DNA of 29,947 nucleotides from F1-60-MAGs104 sp964355975. GTDB lineage: Bacteria > Planctomycetota > Phycisphaerae > Phycisphaerales > SM1A02. A model generated the notes under the pieces. The model had not been told where the DNA came from. It saw only the letters and a list, made by a program, of their open reading frames with translations, and made no database searches. The first letter of the stretch is position 1. The number at the start of each line of letters is the position of its first letter. Shown here in pieces: positions 14,923 through 23,981 of the stretch. Position numbers and translations under genes: made by a program. The stretch is from the NCBI GenBank assembly GCA_964355975.1, contig CAYHFW010000028.1:1-29947 (forward strand), written 5' to 3'.

Positions 14923-17215
14923 ACTGTTCTATACATCTGCGCCGCGGGGAGTGAAGCCGCAGACGAGCGGATTCTGCACGGTGGGAATGTCGCGTGCGTT
15001 TCCGCCCGCGTTTGTTCCGAGACTTGAGGCGCTCTCGGGCTATCGCCCGCCGCACGATGGAACCTCGATCGAAGCCTCGCCCATCGCATGGTCGCACTGG
15101 ATCGTCGATGCTGGTGGAGTTGAACGACATGTGCTTTCTGCGGTCGGTCCTGCAGCACCCGATCACACCATGCGAAACAACAAGTTTGCGCATCACCTTG
15201 TGCTTCGCGCCGATGAGTTGATCGAAGCGGGACCTGCGTGGGTACTCGCACAGCCTGGCGTCATGGCGCACGAATGGATCGGCGAGCCGCGATTGATCGA
15301 TACCGAACGTGCGTTGCCGATGGGGAGTGCACCCAACACGAATCGCTGTGCGGCGTGGGAAGCAGTCTGCGGCGACGCGGGTTGGGCGGGAGTCATCGCG
15401 AATGTCGTGATGATCGATCCATCGAAGTCATGTTCGATCGTCTATCCAGTCGGTGCGCCAGTACTCGATCTGGTTGCTGAAGCGATGGCGTTGCTGCCGG
15501 CGCACTGGCGTTGGCGCGTGACATTCACGACGTACTTCATGCAACCCATGGCAGGCACCCGCTGTGCATGGCGATTCTGTCTCGATGGAACCGAAGCAGC
15601 AGCAGCAGCGCGCGCGAGCAGCGGAACAGTCGTTGACTTGTGCGCGCGGTATCCCTGCACACAGACAGGAACATTTATTGATCGCGCGCGGCGGGGAGAG
15701 AATGAAGCGGCGAGAGTCGCGCCAGTCTCGGCAAGATCGACTGGTGTTTCGTCTCAGCGTGCAACGCGTTCGAGTTCGACAACTGTGCGAACGGCACCAG
15801 GAAACGATCCGCCGCCACCGCCGCTGCCGCAACCCTCACAGCCGCTTCCTCAAGAGCCAACGGTTGTCTTTGGATTTGAGGATGTGCCAGATCGCCGAGC
15901 AGACGTGCGAAAGATCATTCAGTGGATCGCAGGAATTGCAGCGGCGCTCTTGGTGTTGATCACACTCGCCGCTGTGCTCTTTTGGTATTCAAAGCAGCCC
16001 TCTGCGGTTGTGGCGCCGACGCGCGGGAACACTTCTCCCCGTGTGATCGTTCCACCCGCGGCAGTGGGGCGAGCGCCCGCGACGCCATCCACTGTTGGAC
16101 CCTCCGACGCTGCCCCTCAACTCATGCCGATGCGAGAGAGTCCTGCTCTGCCAGAGGTTGTCGACCAACAAATGCCGTCCGTTGAGCAGGTCGGTGCGCT
16201 CACGCCCCCAGCGCGCGTCGAGATCGATTCGGTCGCGCCAAGCACATCGAACGGCGAGAGTGCGCCACACACAATGCCAGCAAGTGTTGGCGAGTGGAGA
16301 GTCATCGAGGTTCCGGGTACTGCAAAGACAATCGATGGATCGTGGGGTGGCAGTTCACACCTCAGTCTCGGCAGTGCAGAGAGTGACACACACGTGCAGT
16401 CGATCGCCTGGGCGATCACGCCGGAGAAAGTTGTTGGGAATTTTGAGTTTCCAGATGATCACTCGTTTGCGTACAGAAACAAATCGGGAGTAGTGCAAAC
16501 GATCGCGACACTCACAAGAGATGGATCGCAACCGCGATTTAGTTGGTGCGCACAGAGTGACGTTGTGCGAACCAATCCAAAACTGTTGATCGAGGCGACA
16601 GCGGCACTCAAGCAAGTTCCTTTGATGGTTTCGTTGGCAGATGGATCTAAACTCTGGTGCACGACCGAGAAGATTGCGTCGGTCGAAGTCGGTGATGTAT
16701 CAGCGTCGGTGTCGATCGCAGTGGCATCAGCTCCCTGGCAGTACGCAGTGAATGGGCAGGACTGGATCGCGTGGGATGACTCGACTCAACATGGCAGCGA
16801 CATCGCGGTTGTCGTCGATGCGAAGGGTGGCCCGATCGAAGTTGGCACGCTCAAACTCGCGCGGAAGGGCTCGAAGTGCTCTGCACACTTTCGACTCAAC
16901 GCTGCAAGCGATCCAGTGGAGTTGAGTCAGTCGATTGAACGAATGCTGTCGAGTTGGCGCAATGCCACCGCAGAACTCGAGGCTGCAACAGGTGATCGCA
17001 CGAGCGGTGGACCCGCACGGCTCTCGAAGGCGCGCGCAGCAGAGATCGCTGCCAAGGGGTCGCTCACCAGCGCGCGAATCAACTATGAATCTCGGCGAAT
17101 CAGTGTGGGCCTTCTCGGGTCGTGGGAGGCGCTTGTTGGCAGCGAGCAAGGTGTGCCCGTCCGCATCAAGATTCGCGCTCCAAAGTTTGCAGAACTCAAG
17201 AGGATGACGCTATGA
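14912..17215 (+). CDS. GTPase-associated protein 1 (GAP1-N2) with membrane segment
   Basis: The 767-residue protein begins 'ELFYTSAPRGVKPQTSGFCTVGMSR' and 'RLEALSGYRPPHDG', a strong match to the GAP1-N2 domain of predicted GTPase partners. The N-terminal part (about 1-230) should be cytoplasmic. A Ser/Pro-rich linker leads to one membrane segment (about 337-360, 'AGIAAALLVLITLAAVLFW'), then another Pro/Ser/Thr-rich linker to about 465, and a beta-rich C-terminal domain in the periplasm ('EWRVIEVPGTAKTIDGSWGG' onward). The protein therefore links the GTPase side to the periplasm. The ATG at 14912 overlaps the GTPase stop by 11 nt. Its biochemical role is not established; the fused periplasmic part is not one I recognise. 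Confidence 0.8.
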   Translation: MALELFYTSAPRGVKPQTSGFCTVGMSRAFPPAFVPRLEALSGYRPPHDGTSIEASPIAWSHWIVDAGGVERHVLSAVGPAAPDHTMRNNKFAHHLVLRADELIEAGPAWVLAQPGVMAHEWIGEPRLIDTERALPMGSAPNTNRCAAWEAVCGDAGWAGVIANVVMIDPSKSCSIVYPVGAPVLDLVAEAMALLPAHWRWRVTFTTYFMQPMAGTRCAWRFCLDGTEAAAAARASSGTVVDLCARYPCTQTGTFIDRARRGENEAARVAPVSARSTGVSSQRATRSSSTTVRTAPGNDPPPPPLPQPSQPLPQEPTVVFGFEDVPDRRADVRKIIQWIAGIAAALLVLITLAAVLFWYSKQPSAVVAPTRGNTSPRVIVPPAAVGRAPATPSTVGPSDAAPQLMPMRESPALPEVVDQQMPSVEQVGALTPPARVEIDSVAPSTSNGESAPHTMPASVGEWRVIEVPGTAKTIDGSWGGSSHLSLGSAESDTHVQSIAWAITPEKVVGNFEFPDDHSFAYRNKSGVVQTIATLTRDGSQPRFSWCAQSDVVRTNPKLLIEATAALKQVPLMVSLADGSKLWCTTEKIASVEVGDVSASVSIAVASAPWQYAVNGQDWIAWDDSTQHGSDIAVVVDAKGGPIEVGTLKLARKGSKCSAHFRLNAASDPVELSQSIERMLSSWRNATAELEAATGDRTSGGPARLSKARAAEIAAKGSLTSARINYESRRISVGLLGSWEALVGSEQGVPVRIKIRAPKFAELKRMTL

Positions 17216-18162
17216 GCGTGTCGCGCTTCTGTCTCATGCTCGCAGCGATTTGTTCGACGGGGTTCGCCATCGCCGGCGCGACTCTCGCCGACGAGATGGC
17301 ACCGCCGCTGACGCATTCCATTCCGAGACGAGTCTTCGAAATCACAGTCGATGGCTTCAAGCAAGTCTCGTCGGCGAATGTGAACTGTGGAACACTGCCT
17401 GGAGAAATCGCAACGATTGTCGCGTATCCAGCCGTCGCGGCGAGCAGTGGCTTTTCATTCGATGCGGGCGAGCGATCGCTCACGCTTCGCATGACTCGAA
17501 ACACTGGCAAGAAACCAGTCGATGCTGGAAGTTTTTCTTGGAGCGGCGCCACGTTGAATTGGACGTGGAAGACATTTCCAAGCAAGGACATTGGCGACGG
17601 GGTGAAAGAGTTGCGCGAGTACTTCACTTCGAACTCGTTCGTCGCGACGTTGACCGATGGTCGATTCGTTGTGCTCTCGCCGCCGCCGAGCGAACTCACA
17701 TGCGCGGTGGCCATGCAGCCCGATGGCATCCTTCTAGGAACAGTCGATGCGGCGACGGTTCCAGACGGCGCGATCGTCTCGGTCGAATGGGTTTCGGGTG
17801 GCGCGTGGATCACAACCTCGTCAGAGGCGGGTTTCGCCAAGGGCACGGTCGCAGGCAAGGCGTTTCTGGCGCAAGTCCGGGCAGGCAAATGCACGGTGCA
17901 GCAAGATTCTCCGAGGCTGCTTGAGTTGCGAGAACTGACAAAGCAGTTAGAAGAGAACAAGAAACTCGCGAGCTCACTGCCAGAGAATCAGCGCAGAATT
18001 CTCGAATCTGAAGATGCCAAGACCGCCGCAAAGGTTGCTGCGCTCAAACAACAGGTTGAAGCAGATCGACTTCCAGATCTCAAAGCGGTGTTGCGTGTTC
18101 GCGCGACCGATGCGGCGAGTGGCCGTGTCTACGCAATCGTGATTACAACAATAGGAAACTGA
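17212..18162 (+). CDS. Exported protein of unknown function
   Basis: The 316-residue product has a clear signal peptide (about residues 1-26, 'LMLAAICSTGFAIAGATLADE'). The mature part looks beta-rich to about residue 230 and then has a charged helical segment (about 235-290, 'LRELTKQLEENKKLASSLPENQRR') that may form a coiled coil, ending in a strand-like 'DAASGRVYAIVITTIG'. It resembles the C-terminal region of the GAP1 protein in style ('GSFSWSGATLNWTWKTF' against 'GNFEFPDDHSFAYRN'), and may share its fold. The ATG overlaps the previous stop (ATGA). No family recognised; a periplasmic binding partner of the complex is plausible. Confidence 0.75.
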   Translation: MSVSRFCLMLAAICSTGFAIAGATLADEMAPPLTHSIPRRVFEITVDGFKQVSSANVNCGTLPGEIATIVAYPAVAASSGFSFDAGERSLTLRMTRNTGKKPVDAGSFSWSGATLNWTWKTFPSKDIGDGVKELREYFTSNSFVATLTDGRFVVLSPPPSELTCAVAMQPDGILLGTVDAATVPDGAIVSVEWVSGGAWITTSSEAGFAKGTVAGKAFLAQVRAGKCTVQQDSPRLLELRELTKQLEENKKLASSLPENQRRILESEDAKTAAKVAALKQQVEADRLPDLKAVLRVRATDAASGRVYAIVITTIGN

Positions 18163-18165
18163 ACG

Positions 18166-21096
18166 ATGCCACGTCCACGAGAAGTTATTGAGCAAGCAGA
18201 ACGGGTCCTCGATCGTGGTATCAGCGAGCGCGCGGCAATCGAACAGATCGCGCTGCAGTATTGCGAGGTCACCAATGAACTTCGCGCACGACTTGGCCAA
18301 GCAACAGATTGCGCACGTCGCGGCCTGCGTCTCGAAGTTCGCTCGATTGCAGAGGCGCGACCCCCTCTCATTGAGACCGCCTCGCTGTTCACATCATCGG
18401 CAGCCTCGAAGTGGAGAGAGTTTTGCTCAGCGAATCGTCTTGCAGTGCCTTCGCGAATTTCAGAAGAGACGATCGCAGAGTTGCAAGAGTCGCTCAATGC
18501 ACTGCTCGCTGATCGATTCGAATCTCTGCACGCGATCTTTCGTCAGCAGAATCTCGCGCTCGCCCCCACCTACCAGCGGCTGCGCACGCTGCGCTTGATT
18601 GCAAAGCGCGACGCAGCGAATCCGATGTGGGTTGAAGACATTGAGCGGTTCGAAGTCGAGTCGATTCGCGAGTTGCAGTCGAACTTTGCGTCAGCGATCA
18701 AACACGATCGGCTCGACGAGGCGCAAGAGGTTGTCGAGACGCTTCGCCTTGAAGATTGGGTGCGCCGCGATGCGAAACAGTCAGCCGATCGATGTGAAAA
18801 GAAATTGTGGATTGCGCAGGCAGAACAGGCGGCCGCGCGCGCGGCGCGGCTCTCGCAAGAGATGTACGCGCACTACATGGCCGAATCGTTCGAGGGCGTG
18901 CGCACGAGCCTTGAAGCGTGGGATGCACTTGGCGTGATCGCCGCGCGCGGCGGCATTGCACTGCCCGAGGGGCCATCCACTGTTGTTCGACCAATCGTTG
19001 AGTGGATGGTTGCGCGCGAGACAGAGATGCAAGTGGCGCATGAGACGCGCTCGCAAATGGATGGACTCGAGCGGGTCGCAGTCGATGGGTCGTCATCGGC
19101 CGATGAGATTCAATCTCGCTTGGTGCAGGCCGAGCGCATGCCCGGAGGAGTGCCCGACGAGTTGCGTGAGCTCGCGCAACGCCGCGTCGACGAGCACACA
19201 TCGCGCATTCGAGTTCGGCGCACGATGAAGTTTGTCGCTGGCGGGGCAATCGCTGCCGCAGTTCTTTCGGCGGCGATCTGGATCGCACTCGATCAGCTGC
19301 ACAAACAAGAGCAGAGTCAATTCGCCGAAGCATTCGCCGCGGCCGTCGAGCGGCGCGATGACAGCGAGTGTGCGCGCCTTCTCGCGCAGGCGCAGAGCGA
19401 TGGGAATGGATTCGACAAAGATGCGCGCGTGCTCGAGGCGCAGGCACGTCTCACGAAAGCGCAAGCGGATGACATCGAACAAGACGCACGGTTCGAAGCA
19501 ACGTTCGCTGCAGCGGGAGACCCAACAGTTGTCAGTGGGCGATCCGATGCGATCGATTCGGCTGCGCAATTGGCACGCGTTGACTCGCACCGCGAGCGCA
19601 TCCAAGCGTGGCGTGATGCGCGCACTGCTGCAGATGTTCGCGCGCAGCAAGCGCGCGACGCCGCATTCTTGGCGCAGGTCAAGAGCATGGCTTCGCAGAT
19701 CGACGCACTCTCAGCACTCGCCCCTGAGAGTAAAGAGGCGATCGCGCAACTCGAGCGCATTGAAATTCTCGCTGCCAACATTGGATCGTCAACAGCGATC
19801 GGCAAAGAAGCGCGCGCGGCGTTCGAGATGCAGAGAGGTCGATTGAGCGGATCGCGTGACCTCGCCAATCATGAATCTCGACGCGCGACCAAAGAAGCAG
19901 AGGCGGCAGCCACACTTGCTGCGCTCATCGCTGCGTCGAGCGATCCCGATCGGCTCGAGGTGCTGCTCGGTGAGTTCGCGAACGACCATCCCGACTCACC
20001 CTACACCGCTGACTTTCGCGATGCCGCAACCAATGGACCGAGTTGGCGACCAGTTCTCGCGTGGCTTGCGCTGACACCGACTCTGACGCAGGTGGCGTTT
20101 CCGAAGCTCGCGCAAGATCGCGATGCGATTCGGCAAGGTCTCGAGAGTTTTCGCACGAAGTATCCCGCAAGTCTCTTGGATGGATCGCTGCGCTCCTACG
20201 CCGCGCTGCTCGCAGACAGCAAGGGATGGACCGATTGGCTCAACAACATCTTGCGCACGTGGGCTCCGATGGAGATGAACATGGTCGAGCTCGATACCGG
20301 CGAGCGTTACTACTACCTGCCAGGCGATCTTCCAAAGCCAACTTCAACGCCTGGTGTTGAGGTCTTTCAAGTCGTGACGAGTTGGACCGATGAGAAGCGC
20401 GGTCCAGTGCGCATCGAACGCAAGCGAATCAAGTCTGAGGGGGAGAGTCCGCAGGCGAAGTTGCGCGCGCGGTTGTTGCCACTCATTCGCGGTGTGAATG
20501 CCACAACAACTGCTGAAGGTGCGCTCGAAGTTCTTCGCATGATCCGTGATGACACTGCGGTTGATCCTGTCGCTCGCGCGTACCTCATCAACGGCTTGCT
20601 CGCAGAAATGCGCGCCAGTCTGCCGCAACATGCGAAGGCGATCGATCGCGCGCTGAACTTTCTCGGCGAAGAGGATCTCGCAGGGATGGATTGGTTGGCG
20701 CCAGGCAATCCAACGAAGCGCGTCGATTACAAGCGCGTGCAGGAATTGCTCGTGAGTGCGCTGCCGCTGGCGGATTGGGTGAAGGCCCAAGCAGCGCTGA
20801 CCACGCAACTGAACCAGTGGCTTGCAAGCAAGCTGCGATGCGTCGGAATCTTCGATCGAACCGTCGATCCGGCGCGTGTGCTCATCGCGGCGGGTGCGAA
20901 GGTGAAAGCAGGAGAGAAGTTGTACGCAGTCGATACGCCGCGCTTGCAGCCATCGCGCATCGTTGAGGTCGGCTCGGTGCAGGCAGATGGCACGACACGT
21001 TTCAACAGCACGGCGCGCAACTTGCCCAGCGGCACAGTCGTCTTCGCAGGATCATGGACAGACGGCCCTCAGCCATCCCCAACGGAAGCGAAGTGA
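18166..21096 (+). CDS. Large single-pass, helix-rich protein
   Basis: This 976-residue protein has a long N-terminal cytoplasmic region of charged helices (1-350), one membrane segment (about 354-374, 'FVAGGAIAAAVLSAAIWIAL'), then another long helical region rich in Ala, Glu, Gln and Arg (about 378-650), and a more globular C-terminal part (about 660-976) with 'AGAKVKAGEKLYAVD' near the end. Helical heptad-like stretches suggest coiled coils on both sides of the membrane. It starts 3 nt after the previous gene, and its stop overlaps the next start (GTGA). No conserved enzyme motif is visible. It could be the scaffold or the tail of the operon's machine. Confidence 0.78.
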   Translation: MPRPREVIEQAERVLDRGISERAAIEQIALQYCEVTNELRARLGQATDCARRGLRLEVRSIAEARPPLIETASLFTSSAASKWREFCSANRLAVPSRISEETIAELQESLNALLADRFESLHAIFRQQNLALAPTYQRLRTLRLIAKRDAANPMWVEDIERFEVESIRELQSNFASAIKHDRLDEAQEVVETLRLEDWVRRDAKQSADRCEKKLWIAQAEQAAARAARLSQEMYAHYMAESFEGVRTSLEAWDALGVIAARGGIALPEGPSTVVRPIVEWMVARETEMQVAHETRSQMDGLERVAVDGSSSADEIQSRLVQAERMPGGVPDELRELAQRRVDEHTSRIRVRRTMKFVAGGAIAAAVLSAAIWIALDQLHKQEQSQFAEAFAAAVERRDDSECARLLAQAQSDGNGFDKDARVLEAQARLTKAQADDIEQDARFEATFAAAGDPTVVSGRSDAIDSAAQLARVDSHRERIQAWRDARTAADVRAQQARDAAFLAQVKSMASQIDALSALAPESKEAIAQLERIEILAANIGSSTAIGKEARAAFEMQRGRLSGSRDLANHESRRATKEAEAAATLAALIAASSDPDRLEVLLGEFANDHPDSPYTADFRDAATNGPSWRPVLAWLALTPTLTQVAFPKLAQDRDAIRQGLESFRTKYPASLLDGSLRSYAALLADSKGWTDWLNNILRTWAPMEMNMVELDTGERYYYLPGDLPKPTSTPGVEVFQVVTSWTDEKRGPVRIERKRIKSEGESPQAKLRARLLPLIRGVNATTTAEGALEVLRMIRDDTAVDPVARAYLINGLLAEMRASLPQHAKAIDRALNFLGEEDLAGMDWLAPGNPTKRVDYKRVQELLVSALPLADWVKAQAALTTQLNQWLASKLRCVGIFDRTVDPARVLIAAGAKVKAGEKLYAVDTPRLQPSRIVEVGSVQADGTTRFNSTARNLPSGTVVFAGSWTDGPQPSPTEAK

Positions 21097-22229
21097 CAGA
21101 ACCGACCTACTGGATCCGACAGGGCACGCGCACAGAAGGGCCACTGCGCCTGAGTGAAGTGCGATTGCGCGCAACGCGCGGGGCACTCACGCGCACGCAC
21201 ATGGTTTCGCGCGACCGCACGCGTTGGGTTGTCGCCTCGAAAGTGCGCGATATTTTTCGCAGCGATGGAAGCGTGAGCTCAGATGTACTCGCGCTCGCGC
21301 CACCGACTGATGACTTTGCGATGGACTTTTCACAAGACGACTCGGGCGAACTCTTTGTCGTGTCGGTGTCGGGCATCGCAAACGTGCGCGCCGAATGGAT
21401 TCTTGTGCCTGCGTGGATCGTGATCGCGGTTGCGGCAGTGCTTCCAACTGCGCGCGGATCGTCCGACGCGCTTTGCGCTTGGGAGTTTGTGCAGCTGAAC
21501 TCAGAGTTTGGATGGCGTGGCGTCTTGCTCGGCGCGCTCTGGCTCGTGCTGATGCTCACAGCCGCAACGGCAATGGGGTTGAGCACGCTCGCAAAGGGAA
21601 GGACGCGCGCTGTCGGTGGACTCGTGGTCGGATCACTCGCAACCATCCTCTGCACCGCCGCGGTCTGGGCTGGGGTAGGAAGTGGATTCATCGCAGGCAT
21701 GACATTGTTGCTCGCGTTGTTTGCCGTGCGCATGCTCGATGCAGTTCTTTACGGGCCAGTGTCTAGTGCCGCAGGCGCGCGCGAACCGGCGCTCACACTG
21801 AGCGAAACGGCCGTGGGATGTTCGCTCGCGGTCGCCGTGCTGCTCGTCGCAATTGTTGGAGTCGTCGTCAAGGGGTTTCCATTCTCAGTCGCGGCGTTCT
21901 TTGTGGTCGTCGCGAGCGCCGCATGCTCGCTCGCAGCCGTGCACGCGGGCGGCGAAATGCCAAAGCGAACACTCATCGTGTGGATGTCGCTGGTCACACT
22001 GCTTGCGGCCGTGCTGGCAGTGCTCGCAGAGTCGATCACAGCACACATCTTGGGCGCACCGCGCATGGCGATCTTTGAATCGGTGCGCGCGATGTGTGTC
22101 ACCACGCTCGCATCGATCTGCGCATACGTTTCATACTGTGAACTTCGTTTCATTCAATCACCACCACCACCGTCACAACTCTCGGCGCTCGATCTCGCAG
22201 CGCATACCTCTGAGGAATCTGCACAATGA
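21093..22229 (+). CDS. GYF_2-domain polytopic membrane protein
   Basis: The 378-residue product starts with a GYF_2-like domain (about 6-55): 'YWIRQGTRTEGPLRLSEVRLRA', 'LTRTHMVSRDRTRWVVAS'. Such domains bind proline-rich peptides or act as cytoplasmic adaptors. After an acidic linker come about eight to nine membrane helices (about 105-345), among them 'WILVPAWIVIAVAAVL', 'GVLLGALWLVLMLTAATAMG' and 'SLAVAVLLVAIVGVVV'. The GTG at 21093 overlaps the previous stop and removes a poor N-terminal extension. The proline-rich linker of GAP1 would be a natural ligand for the GYF_2 domain, but this is a guess. It overlaps the next gene by 4 nt. Confidence 0.82.
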   Translation: MTEPTYWIRQGTRTEGPLRLSEVRLRATRGALTRTHMVSRDRTRWVVASKVRDIFRSDGSVSSDVLALAPPTDDFAMDFSQDDSGELFVVSVSGIANVRAEWILVPAWIVIAVAAVLPTARGSSDALCAWEFVQLNSEFGWRGVLLGALWLVLMLTAATAMGLSTLAKGRTRAVGGLVVGSLATILCTAAVWAGVGSGFIAGMTLLLALFAVRMLDAVLYGPVSSAAGAREPALTLSETAVGCSLAVAVLLVAIVGVVVKGFPFSVAAFFVVVASAACSLAAVHAGGEMPKRTLIVWMSLVTLLAAVLAVLAESITAHILGAPRMAIFESVRAMCVTTLASICAYVSYCELRFIQSPPPPSQLSALDLAAHTSEESAQ

Positions 22230-23101
22230 CCACATCTAGTCACTCGACAACAGCCACTCCCATTGACGCGCGTGATGGCGATATCGAATGCATGATCGGC
22301 CTCTCAACGGGCCGGTACACACGCACGCACGGTCCATTCTGGTTTGCAATCGCGCTCGTGCTCACAGTGCTGACATGGCTTGCGCTTCTGCCGTTCAAGG
22401 GCAGTTACTTCGAGTCGATCATCTCAACAGGATGGCAAACGAATTGGTTGTGCATTCTGTTTACTTGGTGGTGCCTCTGCATTTTGATCGCAAAGATGAT
22501 CAAGATTCGTGTGCAGCGTCGCGCGCTTGATATTCAAGACATCTTTCCTCGGCGTGGCGACTTCGTGCTCTCGCCCGGAACGTCGGGCGACATTCTGGCG
22601 CGCATCAAGCAGCGGGTGGCTCGTCCGCGTGAATTTCTGCTCTTCAACCGCGTCTCGATGGCGCTTTCGAACCTCGGCAACATTGGAGAAGTGCGCGATG
22701 TCGGTGCCGTGCTCGATGCGCAGGCCGACAGTGACTCGAGCACGGTCGACTCGTCGTTCACCGCGATTCGCGCGCTCATCTGGACGATCCCCGTGCTCGG
22801 GTTCATCGGCACGGTGCTTGGGCTCGGCATCGCGATTGGAAATTTCACATCAGTCATTGCGGGTGGTGAAGCGGCGGCAGGCGCCGCAGCCGCAAGCACA
22901 GGATCGATTCGCGACAAGCTCGCTCCCGTCGTCGGCGGACTCGCAACCGCCTTCAACACAACGCTTGTTGCGCTCGTCGCGGCAGTCGGCGTGCAACTAC
23001 TCACAACTTACGTCTACAAGATGGAAGAAGACCTCTTGGATGAGTGCACGCAATACTGCAACGACCACATCGTGAGCCGTTTGAAACTGACGAACTGGTA
23101 A
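22226..23101 (+). CDS. MotA/TolQ/ExbB-family proton-channel subunit
   Basis: The 291-residue product belongs to the family whose pentamers form ion-driven motors with ExbD/TolR/MotB partners. Four membrane segments are visible (about 37-57, 72-92, 188-211 and 240-262). The family core 'IWTIPVLGFIGTVLGLGIAIGNF' (186 onward) and 'GGLATAFNTTLVALVAAVGVQLL' (about 237 onward) carries the conserved small residues and the threonines lining the ion path. The cytoplasmic loop between helices 2 and 3 is about 95 residues, without the long coiled-coil tail typical of ZorA. The start overlaps the GYF_2 gene (ATGA). Two candidate partner subunits follow at once. Confidence 0.9.
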   Translation: MTTSSHSTTATPIDARDGDIECMIGLSTGRYTRTHGPFWFAIALVLTVLTWLALLPFKGSYFESIISTGWQTNWLCILFTWWCLCILIAKMIKIRVQRRALDIQDIFPRRGDFVLSPGTSGDILARIKQRVARPREFLLFNRVSMALSNLGNIGEVRDVGAVLDAQADSDSSTVDSSFTAIRALIWTIPVLGFIGTVLGLGIAIGNFTSVIAGGEAAAGAAAASTGSIRDKLAPVVGGLATAFNTTLVALVAAVGVQLLTTYVYKMEEDLLDECTQYCNDHIVSRLKLTNW

Positions 23102-23120
23102 TCAAAGCGAGCTGACCACC

Positions 23121-23981
23121 ATGTCGAAGCACGATGATGTCTCGCCCATGTCCTTCTTTTCGTTTCAGGACATCATGGCGTGTGTCACGGGCATCATGAT
23201 TCTGGTGACATTGATCTTGGCGCTCGATCCGCTTGGCGAGGTGCCAACAAGTGCCAGCAAACCTGGGCAATCACAGCAATTGCGAAAGAGTTTCGAGGGG
23301 GCGCGCGCACGCGCGGGTGAGGCGCAGAGGGCGCTCGCCGAGGCGACCGCGGCGCTGGCAGAGGCGAAGGCGCGTCCACAAGTCACTTCTGATCAGTTGG
23401 AACGGCTCGAAAAACTCATTGCGAAAGAGCGCGAAGGACTCACCGCGATCGAACGAGTGCGCGAGGCTGCGGCTGGTGACGCACAGCGGCAAGAGGACCA
23501 AACCCTCATCATGAATCGCGAGATTGAGCGGGCGAGCGAAAACATTCTTGCGATCAAGCAGGATCTCGCCGACAAATCGCTTCGCGCGCGAGTGCAATAT
23601 CAAGTTGGCGCCAAAGAGCAACTGCTACCACTCTTGTTCGAGGTGACGCCAACAGAGATTCGTGTTGGTGAGATGGATGCGAAGGGAACGCCAAAACAAA
23701 TCGCAACGCTTCGTGATGCGGGAGTGACCGCTGCGATGAAGGCCTGGGGTTCGAACGCCGCCCCCGCAGGCGAACGAGGTGAGACCGCTGCGCTCGATGC
23801 GATCTTGAAGGCGCATCCGAGTTCGAATTGGTACGCGCTGCTCGTGGTGCGAGATGATTCGGTGACGCCATCCAATGGATTGCGCGACCTCATTCGCGCG
23901 CAGGGCTACGAGATTGGATGGCAAATCTGGGATTCCCGCGAGGGCGGGTTCTTCGATGTTGCGCAGGAGACTCTGCCATGA
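23121..23981 (+). CDS. ExbD/TolR/MotB-like subunit, first copy
   Basis: The 286-residue protein has a short N-terminus, one membrane segment (about 18-36) beginning 'SFFSFQDIMACVTGIMILVTLILAL', and a periplasmic part. Asp17 at the start of the helix matches the position of the ion-carrying Asp in ExbD ('FIDVML..') and MotB. After the membrane come a coiled-coil region (about 50-150, Ala/Glu/Arg heptads) and a compact C-terminal domain (about 160-286) with 'LLPLLFEVTPTEIRV' and 'WYALLVVRDDSVTPSNGLRDLIRAQGYEIGWQIWDS', which looks like a TolR/ExbD-type alpha/beta fold. No OmpA-type peptidoglycan motif is visible. It starts 19 nt after the channel gene and overlaps the next gene. Confidence 0.8.
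   Translation: MSKHDDVSPMSFFSFQDIMACVTGIMILVTLILALDPLGEVPTSASKPGQSQQLRKSFEGARARAGEAQRALAEATAALAEAKARPQVTSDQLERLEKLIAKEREGLTAIERVREAAAGDAQRQEDQTLIMNREIERASENILAIKQDLADKSLRARVQYQVGAKEQLLPLLFEVTPTEIRVGEMDAKGTPKQIATLRDAGVTAAMKAWGSNAAPAGERGETAALDAILKAHPSSNWYALLVVRDDSVTPSNGLRDLIRAQGYEIGWQIWDSREGGFFDVAQETLP

Noticed and set aside
18698..19447. 249-codon minus-strand frame in the 976-residue gene
   Set aside because: Arg/Ala-rich mirror frame; the plus-strand gene is continuous and coupled to both neighbours.
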